Origin: Gordonia sp. PP30
GTDB taxonomy: Bacteria > Actinomycetota > Actinomycetes > Mycobacteriales > Mycobacteriaceae
Direction of reading: 5' to 3'
DNA: 64,000 nucleotides
NCBI RefSeq assembly: GCF_023100845.1
Contig: NZ_CP095864.1
Location: 3,720,001 to 3,784,000 of the forward strand
Position 1 is the first letter of the stretch; each line of letters opens with the position of its first letter. Both the position numbers and the translations under genes were made by a program. Positions 36,337-45,289 of the stretch are shown here, one piece after another. The notes beneath the pieces were generated by a model. That model had not been told where the DNA came from. It ran no database searches and saw only the letters and a list, made by a program, of their open reading frames with translations.

Positions 36337-37748
36337 AGCCGCAGCATCGGTCGCAGCGCGCTCGGGCTGGCCTGCTTCACAACGCCCTGCCAGAGTCCGG
36401 TGCCATACGCCAGATCATCGAGCCGATGCATCAGGAGAAAGCCGACCGGCCCCATCGCCGGGGCCCGCGACTCCAGCAACTGGACCCGAACCCAGGTCGC
36501 GATGCCTTCGGCGATCGCCAACTGCCACACCAGATTCCGGAACCTCGACCAGAACAGCGAGACCACCAGCGTGACCGGCCAGTAGTGCCGCAGCAGAGCT
36601 TGCGCCGCCTGCAACAGGCCGAATGCGAGGCCACGGCCGACGAAACCGGCGGCCATCATCTCGCGGCCGGGCACGCCTTCCAGTGCGTTCCGGGTCCGGT
36701 AGATCGAGTGCAGGGCCAGGATCGCCGAGATCAGAAGACCGAGCCGAGTCCGCGTCAGCAGCCCGATCACGGCCGCCGCCATCGGCACGGTCGACATCAC
36801 CGGCGCCGCCACCGGGCCGTGCCGCGCGGCCAGCTCGGCCGCCCCGGTGCCGTAGTAGCGGTGACGATCGAGCAGTTCCGACAGCGATTCCCGGTGGTCG
36901 TGACGCACCTTCGCCACCGGGTCGTAGTACACGCGCCAGCCGGCGTGCTGGGTGCGCCAGCAGAGATCCACGTCCTCGGCCACGCGCAGTGACTCGTCGA
37001 ATCCGAGGAATCCCTCGCGCCGCACCACCATCGCCGCGCTCGGAACGTACGCGAGCGCCGTGCCGGACGCCACCATCGCTTCGCGGGGCCCCATGTCGAG
37101 CGACGAGTGCGCATTCGCGTAGCGCGAGACCACCGATCCGCCGGACGGACGGCGCCGTCCGACGATCCGCGGCGCCACGATCGCGACCTTCGGATCGGAG
37201 AAGTGCCCGAGCAGCATGGTGAGCCAGTCGCGGGTGGGTACGGTGTCGGAGTCCAAGAAAGCCACGAAATCGGTGGCGGCCGCGGCGAGACCTGCGTTGC
37301 GGGCGGCGGCCGGACCTCGGTTCTCCGGCAGCCGGATCAGCGTCACCCCCTCGCCCTCGGCGTGGATGGGCGTGGCCGAGCCGTCGTCGACCACGATCAT
37401 CCTGGTCGCCCCGCGGGCCCGCAGCAGGGTGTCGATCCCGGCCTGGTTGTCACGCACCGGGATCACGATCGTCACCGAGTCGTGCGCGGGGCCGCCCATC
37501 GGTCTCGGCAGCCCGATGCCGGAGTCCAGGAGGGTGCGCGCCAGAGATCGAGTCGCCGGGTCGTGCACGGCGATCCGGCCGTCGGCGGAGGTCATCCCCA
37601 GGGCCGCGTCGGAGAGTTTCAGCACGCGGGTCGGCGATCCGCCGACCAGATAGCGCAGGTCGCGCCGACGCACACAACTCTGGTCGATCTGTACCTGGAA
37701 GCCGTCGGGCAGCACGTCGGTCGCCGGCCCGGTGGCGGGCGCGCTCAT
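36333..37748 (-). CDS. mftF: Mycofactocin glycosyltransferase MftF
   Basis: A 471-residue family-2 glycosyltransferase that adds the beta-1,4-glucose chain to mycofactocin. GT-A motifs: VTIVIPVRDNQAGIDTLL, IVVDDGSATP, AARNAGLAAAATDFVAFLDSDTVPTRDW (the DxD) and FDESLRVAEDVDLCWRTQHAGWRVYYDPVAKVRHDHRES. Hydrophobic segments follow in the C-terminal third. The N-terminal 90 residues (QVQIDQSCVRRRDLRYLVGG...) are characteristic of MftF. It overlaps the mftE stop by four bases. Its TAG stop lies in the end of a MITE-like element, but the length is normal, so the enzyme is probably intact. Confidence 0.95.
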   Translation of the reverse strand: MSAPATGPATDVLPDGFQVQIDQSCVRRRDLRYLVGGSPTRVLKLSDAALGMTSADGRIAVHDPATRSLARTLLDSGIGLPRPMGGPAHDSVTIVIPVRDNQAGIDTLLRARGATRMIVVDDGSATPIHAEGEGVTLIRLPENRGPAAARNAGLAAAATDFVAFLDSDTVPTRDWLTMLLGHFSDPKVAIVAPRIVGRRRPSGGSVVSRYANAHSSLDMGPREAMVASGTALAYVPSAAMVVRREGFLGFDESLRVAEDVDLCWRTQHAGWRVYYDPVAKVRHDHRESLSELLDRHRYYGTGAAELAARHGPVAAPVMSTVPMAAAVIGLLTRTRLGLLISAILALHSIYRTRNALEGVPGREMMAAGFVGRGLAFGLLQAAQALLRHYWPVTLVVSLFWSRFRNLVWQLAIAEGIATWVRVQLLESRAPAMGPVGFLLMHRLDDLAYGTGLWQGVVKQASPSALRPMLRL

Positions 37749-38503
37749 CGGAGCCGTCCGGTCTGGTCCACGTGCCAGCCGAGCACCGCGGCGGACAACC
37801 GATCGGCCGCCGCCGACAGATCACGCTTCCCCGCCTCCGCGGTGGCGCCGGTCGGATCGCCGAGCACCCCGTTCGGGCTCACTCCGGCGACACCGTGCGC
37901 GCGAAGATCGTCCAGCAGTTCCCCGATCGGCCGCGTGTCGCCCGGCCGGGCGCGATCCATCCGCACCTGCGACGGCGAGATGTCAAGCAGCACAGAGGTT
38001 TCCGTGCGACCGGCGTGCGCGTCGGCGCCATCGAACATACAGGGGAACCAGGCCACGTCGCGCCCCTCGTCGCGGAGCCGGCCGACGGCGGACACCAGCG
38101 CGTGAGCGTTGCCGCCGTGGCCGTTGACGAAGACCAGGCGCGATGCCCAGCGGCATGCGCTGCGGCCGAACTCCAGCAGGAGCAGGGCGAGCGCCTCGGT
38201 GCCGATGGAGACCGTCCCCGGGAAGCCCTCGTGTTCGCCGGACGCCCCGTAGGGAACGGTCGGGGCGAGGAGGCAGGACGGCGCTCCCGGCTGTGCCGAG
38301 ACGGCGACGAGTCCGCGCGCGGCGACCGCCTCGGCGATCTGCGAATCGGTGCCGAACGGCAGATGCGGACCGTGCTGCTCTGTCGAGCCCAGGGGAACCA
38401 GCAGGGTCGGCTCGTCCGCCGATGCCACGTCCGGCCACACCGATGAGGCGAGATGCCGCACTGACGAGTTCACCTGCCTGAGTGCCCCCGTCGCCGTTTC
38501 CAT
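37745..38503 (-). CDS. mftE: Mycofactocin precursor peptide peptidase MftE
   Basis: Creatininase-family metallopeptidase of 252 residues that releases the modified C-terminal dipeptide (AHDP) from MftA. Metal-binding motifs: [21 protein letters not shown], the [13 protein letters not shown] segment, and [12 protein letters not shown], followed by [10 protein letters not shown]. Start ATG 38503 has no strong ribosome site; a GTG 30 bases downstream is an alternative. First gene of the mftEFG group and divergent from the racemase gene. Normally it follows mftD directly; here mftD is 6.8 kb away. Confidence 0.95.
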   Translation of the reverse strand: METATGALRQVNSSVRHLASSVWPDVASADEPTLLVPLGSTEQHGPHLPFGTDSQIAEAVAARGLVAVSAQPGAPSCLLAPTVPYGASGEHEGFPGTVSIGTEALALLLLEFGRSACRWASRLVFVNGHGGNAHALVSAVGRLRDEGRDVAWFPCMFDGADAHAGRTETSVLLDISPSQVRMDRARPGDTRPIGELLDDLRAHGVAGVSPNGVLGDPTGATAEAGKRDLSAAADRLSAAVLGWHVDQTGRLR

Positions 38504-38702
38504 TGCGACGACTCTACCGACGCACGCCGTCGGGGTGAACCCTCCGCTCGGGATGATTCATCGAGCCTCGCGCCCGCCGAGCCCCTTGCGAACCAGGGAC
38601 CACAGCCGTAGCCCAGATCACACTGTGCCATGCTGGAACTCGCCGATGGGATCCCCTCGTCGAGGGTCCCGCCATCGCCGTCCCCACCGAGGAGATCAGC
38701 AC

Positions 38703-39815
38703 ATGACCACGCCTTCGCGTCAGCCGTCCGGCCGCTCCGGCCCGCTCGCCGCCATCCGCGTCATCGAGTTCGCCGGGATCGGTCCCGGCCCGCACGCCGC
38801 GATGCTGCTCGCCGATCTCGGCGCCGACGTGGTCCGGGTGCAGCGACCGAATCAGCTGCCCGCCGAGGGCACCACGCCGGACGCGCTGCTGCGCGGCCGG
38901 CGCGTGGTGGAGGCCAATCTCAAGAACCCCGCCGACCGGGAGACCATCCTCAATCTGGTCGCCAAGGCCGACGTGGTGCTCGAGGGCTTCCGCCCCGGCG
39001 TGATGGAACGTCTCGGTTTCGGGCCCGATGACCTCGCCGCCGTCAACCCCTCCTTGATCTACGGTCGCATGACCGGATGGGGGCAGGACGGTCCGCGCGC
39101 CGAGCTCGCCGGGCACGACATGAACTACATCTCGCTGACCGGCATGCTGCACGCGATCGGCCGCACCGATGAGAAGCCCACTCCCCCTCTGAATCTGGTC
39201 GGCGATTTCGGCGGCGGCTCGATGTTCTTGGTGATCGGGATCCTGGCCGCACTCGTCGAGCGCAGCGTCTCCGGCAAGGGCGAGGTGATCGACGCCGCCA
39301 TGGTCGACGGCGCCTCCGTGCTCGGCCAGATGATGTGGGCCTTCCGCGGCACCGGTATGTGGCAGGACAAGCGCGGCGTCAACTTCCTCGACACCGGCGC
39401 CCCCTTCTACGAGGTGTACGAGACCTCCGACGGCAAGTGGATGGCCGTCGGCTCCATCGAGCCGCAGTTCTACGCTCTGCTGCTCGAGGGTCTGGGGATC
39501 GACCCCGAGTCGCTGCCGCACCAGATCGATGCCTCCCGCTGGCCGGAGATGAAGGAGCGTTTCGCCGAGGTCTTCAAGACCAAGACCCGCGACGAGTGGA
39601 CCGCGGTCTTCGACGGCACCGACGCCTGCGTGTCGCCGATTCTGGACTTCACCGAGGCCCCGAACGACCCGCACCTCGCCGCGCGCGGCACCCTGGTCGA
39701 GATCGACGGCGTGATGCAGGCGCAGGTGGCGCCGCGCTTCGCGCGCTCCGCCACCCGGACGCCGGAGCCCCCGACCCGGGTCGCCACCGATCCCGCCGCC
39801 CTCTGGAACGACTGA
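38703..39815 (+). CDS. Alpha-methylacyl-CoA racemase (family III CoA-transferase fold)
   Basis: A 370-residue protein of the AMACR/Mcr group, which epimerises 2-methyl-branched acyl-CoA esters such as pristanoyl-CoA or steroid side-chain intermediates. The catalytic pair is His138 ([12 protein letters not shown]) and Asp168 ([11 protein letters not shown]), spaced 30 residues apart exactly as in M. tuberculosis Mcr (His126/Asp156). [21 protein letters not shown] is the CoA-binding start. The ATG is preceded by GAGGAGA. It opens the plus-strand block that separates mftD from mftE. Confidence 0.94.
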   Translation: MTTPSRQPSGRSGPLAAIRVIEFAGIGPGPHAAMLLADLGADVVRVQRPNQLPAEGTTPDALLRGRRVVEANLKNPADRETILNLVAKADVVLEGFRPGVMERLGFGPDDLAAVNPSLIYGRMTGWGQDGPRAELAGHDMNYISLTGMLHAIGRTDEKPTPPLNLVGDFGGGSMFLVIGILAALVERSVSGKGEVIDAAMVDGASVLGQMMWAFRGTGMWQDKRGVNFLDTGAPFYEVYETSDGKWMAVGSIEPQFYALLLEGLGIDPESLPHQIDASRWPEMKERFAEVFKTKTRDEWTAVFDGTDACVSPILDFTEAPNDPHLAARGTLVEIDGVMQAQVAPRFARSATRTPEPPTRVATDPAALWND

Positions 39816-40246
39816 CCTCCGGACAACCGGCCGGGGCGACCACGGTCGCGCGAAGTGCAGACGGCCGAGCATAACCCCTGACCGAGCGCCGGCTATGACG
39901 GCCGAGGTCTCGACTCCGCTCGACCCGCATCTCCGTCGAGATCAGCCCCCACGACCAGCGGGCGGTCTCGACTCCGCTCGGCTGGGGCATGACGCCATGC
40001 CCCAGCCGAGCCAGAGCACATGGGCGCTCGGGCGAAGCCGACGACAGCCGAGCCGAGACACCAACGCCCAGCCCCCACTGTCGAGCACCGTCTATGACGG
40101 TCGAGCGCTACCTACGACGGTCGGGGTCTCGACTCCGCTCGGCCCACGTCTCCGTCGAGACCCAGACCCCGTGACCTGCGGGTGGTCTCGACCGGCATGG
40201 GGCTCGATCGACATGAGCCCAACCGACACGACCCGGGCCGACCACG
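39816..40246. repeat. Gap with several GGTCTCGACTCCGCTCG repeats
   Basis: About 430 bases without a supportable gene. The motif GGTCTCGACTCCGCTCG occurs at about 39905, 39962 and 40124, with companion phrases such as ATCTCCGTCGAGA and TATGACGGTCGAG in between. The reverse complement of the same motif occurs at 34.56 kb, and a shorter version at 51.59 kb. It looks like a mosaic of a dispersed repeat accumulated between genes. Confidence 0.65.
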
Positions 40247-40270
40247 GAACTAGAACGTGTTACAGTTCCG
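40247..40270 (+). promoter_or_regulatory. KstR-like operator before the SDR gene
   Basis: An imperfect 24-bp palindrome with outer arms GGAACT/AGTTCC and the core TAGAACGTGTTACA (40251-40264), which fits the published KstR consensus TNNAACNNGTTNNA. It ends three bases before the SDR start codon. A TACAGT box at 40261-40266, seven bases before the ATG, could be a -10 element of a leaderless transcript, which the regulator would then block. Confidence 0.65.
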
Positions 40271-40273
40271 GGC

Positions 40274-41074
40274 ATGGGCAGGTTCGACGGGCAAGTGGTC
40301 TACATCAGCGGGATCGCGCGGGGGCAGGGGCGTAATCACGCCATTCGATTCGCGCGGGAGGGCGCCGCGGTCATCGGGATCGACGTGGCCGGACCCGTCG
40401 TCGACCACGCGACGTATCCGCCGGCCACCGAGGACGATCTCGCGGAGACCATCGCGCTCGTCGAGGCCGAGGGCGGCGAGATCCTCGCCCGCCGGGGAGA
40501 CATCCGCGACCTGGCTTTCCAGGAGCAGCTCGCCGCGGACGGCGCGGCACGGTTCGGCCGTCTCGACCACGTGGTCGCGAACGCCGGGATCCTCACCTGG
40601 GGACTCGTCTGGGAGATGACCGAGGCGCAGTTCAGCGACGTCGTCGACGTCAATCTGGTCGGCACCTGGAAGACCCTCAAGGCCACCATCCCGCAGATGC
40701 TCGAGGCGCGCAACGGCGGGTCGATCACCATCATGTCGTCGGTCGCCGGGCTGAAGGCGATGCCCGTGCAGGCGTCGTACTCGGCGTCCAAGTTCGGCCT
40801 GCGCGGCCTCGCCCAGACCGCGGCGAAAGAGCTGGGCCCCAAGCACATTCGGGTCAACACCGTGCACCCGTACGCGGTCGACACCCCGATGGGACTGAAC
40901 GACACGTCGGCCAGGCAGGCGTTCCAGGACTGGGGCATGCACTTCCCCGCGCTGCTCCCGTATCACCCCGTCGCGGCGCTCGACGAACTCACCGACGCCG
41001 TCTTCTATCTCGCCTCGGCGCCCTCGGTGACCGGCGCCGAGTTCCAGATCGACATGGGCCACTCCAAGGTCTGA
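40274..41074 (+). CDS. Mycofactocin-coupled SDR family oxidoreductase
   Basis: A 266-residue short-chain dehydrogenase. The nucleotide motif is SGIARGQGRNHAIRFAREGAAVIGIDV, the catalytic Tyr/Lys are in YSASKFGLRG, with the Asn-Ala-Gly motif VANAGI. The insert ATYPPATEDDLAETIALVEAEGG after the second strand is typical of mycofactocin-dependent SDRs, which keep their nicotinamide bound and need mycofactocin to recycle it. There is no ribosome site before ATG 40274, consistent with a leaderless start, and a KstR-like palindrome overlaps the promoter. Substrate is probably an alcohol or hydroxysteroid-like molecule (inference). Confidence 0.93.
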   Translation: MGRFDGQVVYISGIARGQGRNHAIRFAREGAAVIGIDVAGPVVDHATYPPATEDDLAETIALVEAEGGEILARRGDIRDLAFQEQLAADGAARFGRLDHVVANAGILTWGLVWEMTEAQFSDVVDVNLVGTWKTLKATIPQMLEARNGGSITIMSSVAGLKAMPVQASYSASKFGLRGLAQTAAKELGPKHIRVNTVHPYAVDTPMGLNDTSARQAFQDWGMHFPALLPYHPVAALDELTDAVFYLASAPSVTGAEFQIDMGHSKV

Positions 41075-41105
41075 CTTCCGCCCGAAGGGTGGCAGGCTAG
41101 GAGTC

Positions 41106-42272
41106 GTGCACGACCCGCTCGCCGCTCCCGGCATCCCGCCCAGGTCCGTCATGGTCGACGTGACCCTCGGCGTCGTGGTCGCCGCCGCGGCGGTCGTCGA
41201 ATACCCGCGGACACCGGTCACGATCGCGGTCGGCGTCCTGGTGGCGGTCGCGGTCGCCTGCCGCCGGATCGCACCGTCGATCATGATGCCGCTCGCCCTG
41301 ATCTCGGCGGCCCTGCAGGTCGGCTTCCTCCAGGTCGCCGTGATTCCGAGCCTGGCATACGCGCTGCTGTTCTTCGTCGCGGGCGGCTCGGCGCACCAGG
41401 CCGTGCGGCGGATCTCGCTCGCCGTGGCGATCGCCGGCTCCGCCGTCGCCGCCTGGACACTGATCCACCGCTCGGTGAGCGAGTTCGGCAACGACCCCGG
41501 CGTGCTCGACTTCGCGGCGGCCTACGCCGGCAGCGCCATCGTCGTCGTCGGCGGCTGGACGTACGGATTCACCCGGTACCAGCGCCGCACCGTCGAGGAG
41601 GCGCGCGTCGCCGAGACCATCGCCGAACTCGAGCGGCGCCGCCTGCTCGAGCTGTACGACGAGCAGGCCGAGCGCTCCCGCCTGGCGCGGGACATGCACG
41701 ACGTCGTCGCGCACTCGCTCGCCGTGGTGATCGCGCAGGCCGAGGGCGCGCGCTTCGCGCTCGCGTCGTCGCCGGACGACGCGGCGGCCGCACTGGGGGT
41801 GATCGCCGGAACCGCGCGGGAAGCGCTCGGCGAGGTCCGGGGCGTCCTGCAGGAGTTGCGCAGCGGCGATACGGCGGCGCAGGCCACCGCGCACGACCGC
41901 ACCCGGTTGTTCGAGCGGATGCGCGCCGCGGGCATGACCCTGGCTACCGAGCAACTGGGCGACCCCGCGAACGCCGATGCGGCCGTCGCGGCGACGGTCC
42001 ACCGGATCCTCACCGAGGCGCTCACCAACGCCCTCAAACACGGCGATCTGAGTGAGCCGGTGATCGTGGTGGACGACTGGCGCGACGGGGCCGCGCTGAC
42101 CGTGCGCAACGCCGTTCCCGCCGAGCCGCACCGCGCGATCGGCGCCGGTCACGGCATCCTCGGGATGACCGAGCGGGCGGCGACGGTCGGGGGCACCGTC
42201 CGCAGCGCAGCGGCCGGCGACCACTGGGTACTGGAACTGTCCGTGCCGACACCGAAAGGGCCCCGCCCATGA
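41106..42272 (+). CDS. Two-component sensor histidine kinase (NarL/DesK type)
   Basis: A 388-residue kinase with four to five transmembrane segments in the first 155 residues, a short coiled linker, the HisKA_3 dimerisation domain with phospho-acceptor His198 (LARDMHDVVAHSLAVV), and an HATPase domain (ILTEALTNALKHG, GHGILGMTERA). The small extracytoplasmic loops suggest it senses membrane or intramembrane stress. Start GTG 41106. Its stop overlaps the response-regulator start by ATGA. The ABC transporter just downstream is a plausible target. Confidence 0.93.
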   Translation: MHDPLAAPGIPPRSVMVDVTLGVVVAAAAVVEYPRTPVTIAVGVLVAVAVACRRIAPSIMMPLALISAALQVGFLQVAVIPSLAYALLFFVAGGSAHQAVRRISLAVAIAGSAVAAWTLIHRSVSEFGNDPGVLDFAAAYAGSAIVVVGGWTYGFTRYQRRTVEEARVAETIAELERRRLLELYDEQAERSRLARDMHDVVAHSLAVVIAQAEGARFALASSPDDAAAALGVIAGTAREALGEVRGVLQELRSGDTAAQATAHDRTRLFERMRAAGMTLATEQLGDPANADAAVAATVHRILTEALTNALKHGDLSEPVIVVDDWRDGAALTVRNAVPAEPHRAIGAGHGILGMTERAATVGGTVRSAAAGDHWVLELSVPTPKGPRP

Positions 42273-42910
42273 TCCGCGTCGCGCTCGTCGACGACCAACC
42301 GCTCTTCCGCGACGGCATCGCCATGATCCTGGCGAGCCAGCCCGACATCGACGTGGTCGCCGAGCTCTCGAGCGCCCGCGACGTGCCCGCGATGGTCGAT
42401 GAGGCAGGCCCCGACGTGATCCTGATGGACGTCCGCATGCCCGGCATCGACGGCATCACCGCGACCGCGGGCCTGGTCGCCGCCCGCGGCGACGGGGCCC
42501 CGAAGGTGCTGGTACTCACCACGTTCGATGACGACGACGCCGCCGCGTCGGCGATCGAGGCCGGTGCGAGCGGGTTTGTACTCAAGGACGCCCAGCCCGA
42601 TTTCCTGCTGGCCGCGATCCGCGCGGTGGCCGACGGCAGCCAGGTGGTGGCAGCCTCGGCGACCCGGCGGCTGTTCGAGCAGACCCGCGTCCGGAGCGGC
42701 GGCCCCGGACCCGAATACGACGCGCTCACTCCCCGCGAACGGGAGATCCTGGTGCGCGCGGCCCAGGGGCTGTCCAACGCCGAGATCGCGGCCGCCGAGT
42801 ATCTGTCCGAGGCGACGGTCAAGACGCACGTCTCCCGGATCCTGACCAAACTGAATCTCCGCGACCGCGTGCAGCTGGTGGTCTACGCATACGAACACGG
42901 CCTCGTCTGA
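42269..42910 (+). CDS. Two-component response regulator, NarL/LuxR type
   Basis: A 213-residue regulator with a receiver domain (acidic pocket DDQ, phospho-acceptor Asp54 in ILMDVRMPGIDG, KDAQPDFLLAAI) and a C-terminal LuxR helix-turn-helix (LTPREREILVRAAQGLSNAEIA...VKTHVSRILTKLNLRDRVQ). It is coupled to the kinase gene and followed 130 bases later by an ABC transporter operon, which it may control. Confidence 0.95.
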   Translation: MIRVALVDDQPLFRDGIAMILASQPDIDVVAELSSARDVPAMVDEAGPDVILMDVRMPGIDGITATAGLVAARGDGAPKVLVLTTFDDDDAAASAIEAGASGFVLKDAQPDFLLAAIRAVADGSQVVAASATRRLFEQTRVRSGGPGPEYDALTPREREILVRAAQGLSNAEIAAAEYLSEATVKTHVSRILTKLNLRDRVQLVVYAYEHGLV

Positions 42911-43038
42911 GACGATCCGGCGAAGACCGGACCGCTCCGCGTACATCTCAAGGATGACCCGGGGTCCGTCCTGCGGATGAACGCAATTGCACATCGCGGC
43001 CGATGTGGCCGTTGATCAGCGGAAATACCGTGGAAACC

Positions 43039-43797
43039 ATGCAAAACACCACATCAGGACGCTCCGCCGTCACGGTCCGCAACGTCTCCCGCGTCTACGG
43101 CGACGCCCGCAATCCCGTCCACGCGCTGCGCGATGTCAGCCTCGACCTGAACCGCCGGGAGTTCACCGCCGTCATGGGTCCCTCCGGCTCCGGGAAGTCG
43201 ACCCTGATGAACGTGATCGCCGGCCTCGACGAGGTCTCCTCCGGCCAGATCTACGTCGGCGGCACGCCGATCGCCGGCCTGAACGACACCGGCCGGACCA
43301 CACTTCGCCGCCATCACATCGGATTCGTCTTCCAGTCGTTCAATCTGGTGCCGACCCTCACCGCGGACGAGAACATCCGGTTGCCGTTCATCCTCGCCGG
43401 ACGGACGATCGACGCGCAGACCCAGGCCTGGATCGCCCACCTCATCGGTGTCCTCGGTCTGCGAGACCGGCTCGACCACAAGCCGGCCGAGCTCTCCGGC
43501 GGTCAGCAGCAGCGGGTCGCGATCGCGCGCGCACTGGCCGGGCGGCCGACGATCATCCTCGCCGATGAGCCGACCGGCGCCCTGGACACCAGGACCAGTC
43601 GCGAGGTACTGGCACTGCTCACCACCGCCGCCCGCGAGTACGGACAGGGCATCGCCATGGTGACCCACGATCCGGTGGCGGCGTCGTACGCGGACCGCAT
43701 CGTGGTCCTGGCCGACGGACGGGTGGCCGGCGAATACGGCAGGCTCGACCCGCGGCAGATCTCCGACCTGCTGATCAACCTGGAGGTGGCGGCATGA
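43039..43797 (+). CDS. ABC transporter ATPase (MacB/LolD type)
   Basis: A 252-residue ATPase: Walker A GPSGSGKSTLMN, Q-loop FVFQSFNLVPTLTADENI, signature LSGGQQQRVAIARAL, Walker B IILADEPTGALD, H-loop MVTHDPVAA. This sequence type pairs with FtsX-like permeases in bacitracin-type resistance or lipoprotein-release transporters. I use ATG 43039 (MQNTTSG); an upstream GTG at 43003 is possible. It overlaps the permease gene by ATGA and follows a two-component pair, the classic layout of antimicrobial-peptide sensing and detoxification modules. Confidence 0.94.
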   Translation: MQNTTSGRSAVTVRNVSRVYGDARNPVHALRDVSLDLNRREFTAVMGPSGSGKSTLMNVIAGLDEVSSGQIYVGGTPIAGLNDTGRTTLRRHHIGFVFQSFNLVPTLTADENIRLPFILAGRTIDAQTQAWIAHLIGVLGLRDRLDHKPAELSGGQQQRVAIARALAGRPTIILADEPTGALDTRTSREVLALLTTAAREYGQGIAMVTHDPVAASYADRIVVLADGRVAGEYGRLDPRQISDLLINLEVAA

Positions 43798-45167
43798 GGG
43801 CCACCAGCGCACGGCTGATCGTGGGCCGCCTCCGCGAGGTCTCGACCATCGGCGTGGTCAGCGCACTGTCGGCGGCATACGGGACCACCCTGTTCGGCGC
43901 GAGCGACATCCTGAAACGACTGTCCGCCTCGCGTGGCGGATCGGCCGGTGCCGCACTAGACGTGGTCGCGGCGGTGTTCATCATGATCGCGCTGTTCGTC
44001 GCGGCGATCGTGATCGCGGGCGGTGTCGACACGGTGATCGCCGGTCGCCTCCGCCAGCTGACCCTGCTGCGGCTGATCGGTGCGGACAGCCGCCAGTTGC
44101 GCGCCGGCCTGTTGCGGGCGGTGGTCCGGGTCGCCACCCTCGGCGCGCTGGTGGGAGTGGCCTGTGGTGCCGTGATCCTCGTGATCGTGCGCGCGGTGCT
44201 GCGCGCCCGGGATCAGATCCCGGCGGGACACTACGCGGTGGTTCCGGCCGGTGCGATCGTCGTCACTCTCGCGGTGGTGGCGACCGCGGCGGCGGCCACC
44301 GTGATCGGTGCGCGCCGTCCTCTCGGCGCGACCGCACTGCGCGGCGCTGCGCCGGTCCGGTCCGGTCTGCGTGGCGCCGTCGCGGCGATCACCGCGATGC
44401 TCGGTGCCGCGATGCTGGCGGCCGCCTGCGTCCTCGGGGAACGCGGCAGCCTCGCGGGTTTCGGATTCGCCTTCTTCGGCGCGGCCACCGTCGGCGTCGG
44501 CGTGCTGCTCGGCGCACGCCTGTTTCTGCCGCGATTGGTGACCGCGACGGCACGGCTCGGTGGGAACGGTCCGGCCGCGCTCGTCGCCCGGAAGAACGCG
44601 GTGAGCGATCCGGCCCGCACATCCAGGTCGACGGTCGGCCTGCTGATCGGTGTCACACTGATCACCACGATCGCGGCCGGGATGAACGCGCTGGAGCGTT
44701 CGGTCCGGTCGTGGCACGACCTGACGCCCGCTCAGATGGCCGACACCGAGCGTCTCTTGTCCGCGACCTCTGCGGTGCTGATCGCGCTGATCGCGATCTC
44801 GGCGGTGATCGCCGGCGTCGGCTTCGTCTCGACGATGTCGCTCACCGTGATCGCCCGGACCCGGGAGATCGGCATGCTCCGCGCGATGGGTTTCACCGCG
44901 CAGCAGGTGCGCGCCATGATCAGTCTCGAATCGCTGGCTCTGTCGGGAACCGCGGCGCTCGCCGGACTCGGGTTCGGGCTCATCTTCGGTTCTGTCGGCA
45001 GTCAGTCACTCGTCGGCTCCGTGACCTCCGGCTTCGAACTCGGACTGCCGTGGCCTGCCCTGGTCGGAACCCTGGCGGCGACCGCCGTTCTGGTGCTCCT
45101 CGCGTCGCTCCCACCGAGCCGTCGCGCGGTCGCGATCGCGCCGACCGAGGCGCTCGCCATGTCGTGA
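43794..45167 (+). CDS. ABC transporter permease, FtsX-like
   Basis: A 457-residue membrane protein with eight or more hydrophobic segments and two FtsX domains (about 50-190 and 310-450; the second contains IARTREIGMLRAMGFTAQQVRAMISLESL). There is no large extracytoplasmic domain. It is the membrane partner of the ATPase just upstream. Together with the kinase and regulator genes it forms a probable stress- or antibiotic-response module on the plus strand, convergent with mftD. Confidence 0.92.
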   Translation: MRATSARLIVGRLREVSTIGVVSALSAAYGTTLFGASDILKRLSASRGGSAGAALDVVAAVFIMIALFVAAIVIAGGVDTVIAGRLRQLTLLRLIGADSRQLRAGLLRAVVRVATLGALVGVACGAVILVIVRAVLRARDQIPAGHYAVVPAGAIVVTLAVVATAAAATVIGARRPLGATALRGAAPVRSGLRGAVAAITAMLGAAMLAAACVLGERGSLAGFGFAFFGAATVGVGVLLGARLFLPRLVTATARLGGNGPAALVARKNAVSDPARTSRSTVGLLIGVTLITTIAAGMNALERSVRSWHDLTPAQMADTERLLSATSAVLIALIAISAVIAGVGFVSTMSLTVIARTREIGMLRAMGFTAQQVRAMISLESLALSGTAALAGLGFGLIFGSVGSQSLVGSVTSGFELGLPWPALVGTLAATAVLVLLASLPPSRRAVAIAPTEALAMS

Positions 45168-45237
45168 CCGGCGGGCGGCCGGGACCGTTGCGGCGGCACC
45201 CGCCGCGGACGACGCCGACGCACTCGAACGCGACACG

Positions 45238-45268
45238 AACGGCGGGCCCGGAATCCGGGCCCGCCGTT
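45238..45268. terminator. Bidirectional terminator between convergent genes
   Basis: A perfect inverted repeat of 14 bp (AACGGCGGGCCCGG / CCGGGCCCGCCGTT) around a three-base loop. It lies 70 bases after the permease stop and 22 bases after the mftD stop on the other strand, so it can end both transcripts. Confidence 0.85.
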
Positions 45269-45289
45269 CGCGGGTTCAGAAAGCGACCG

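Noticed and set aside
36171-36590. Plus-strand frame RHRRIRWAAGKAEEGGIA... seen in both large MITE-like copies
   Set aside because: It is shared only because the DNA repeat is shared. The frames start and end differently in the two copies and show no protein family.
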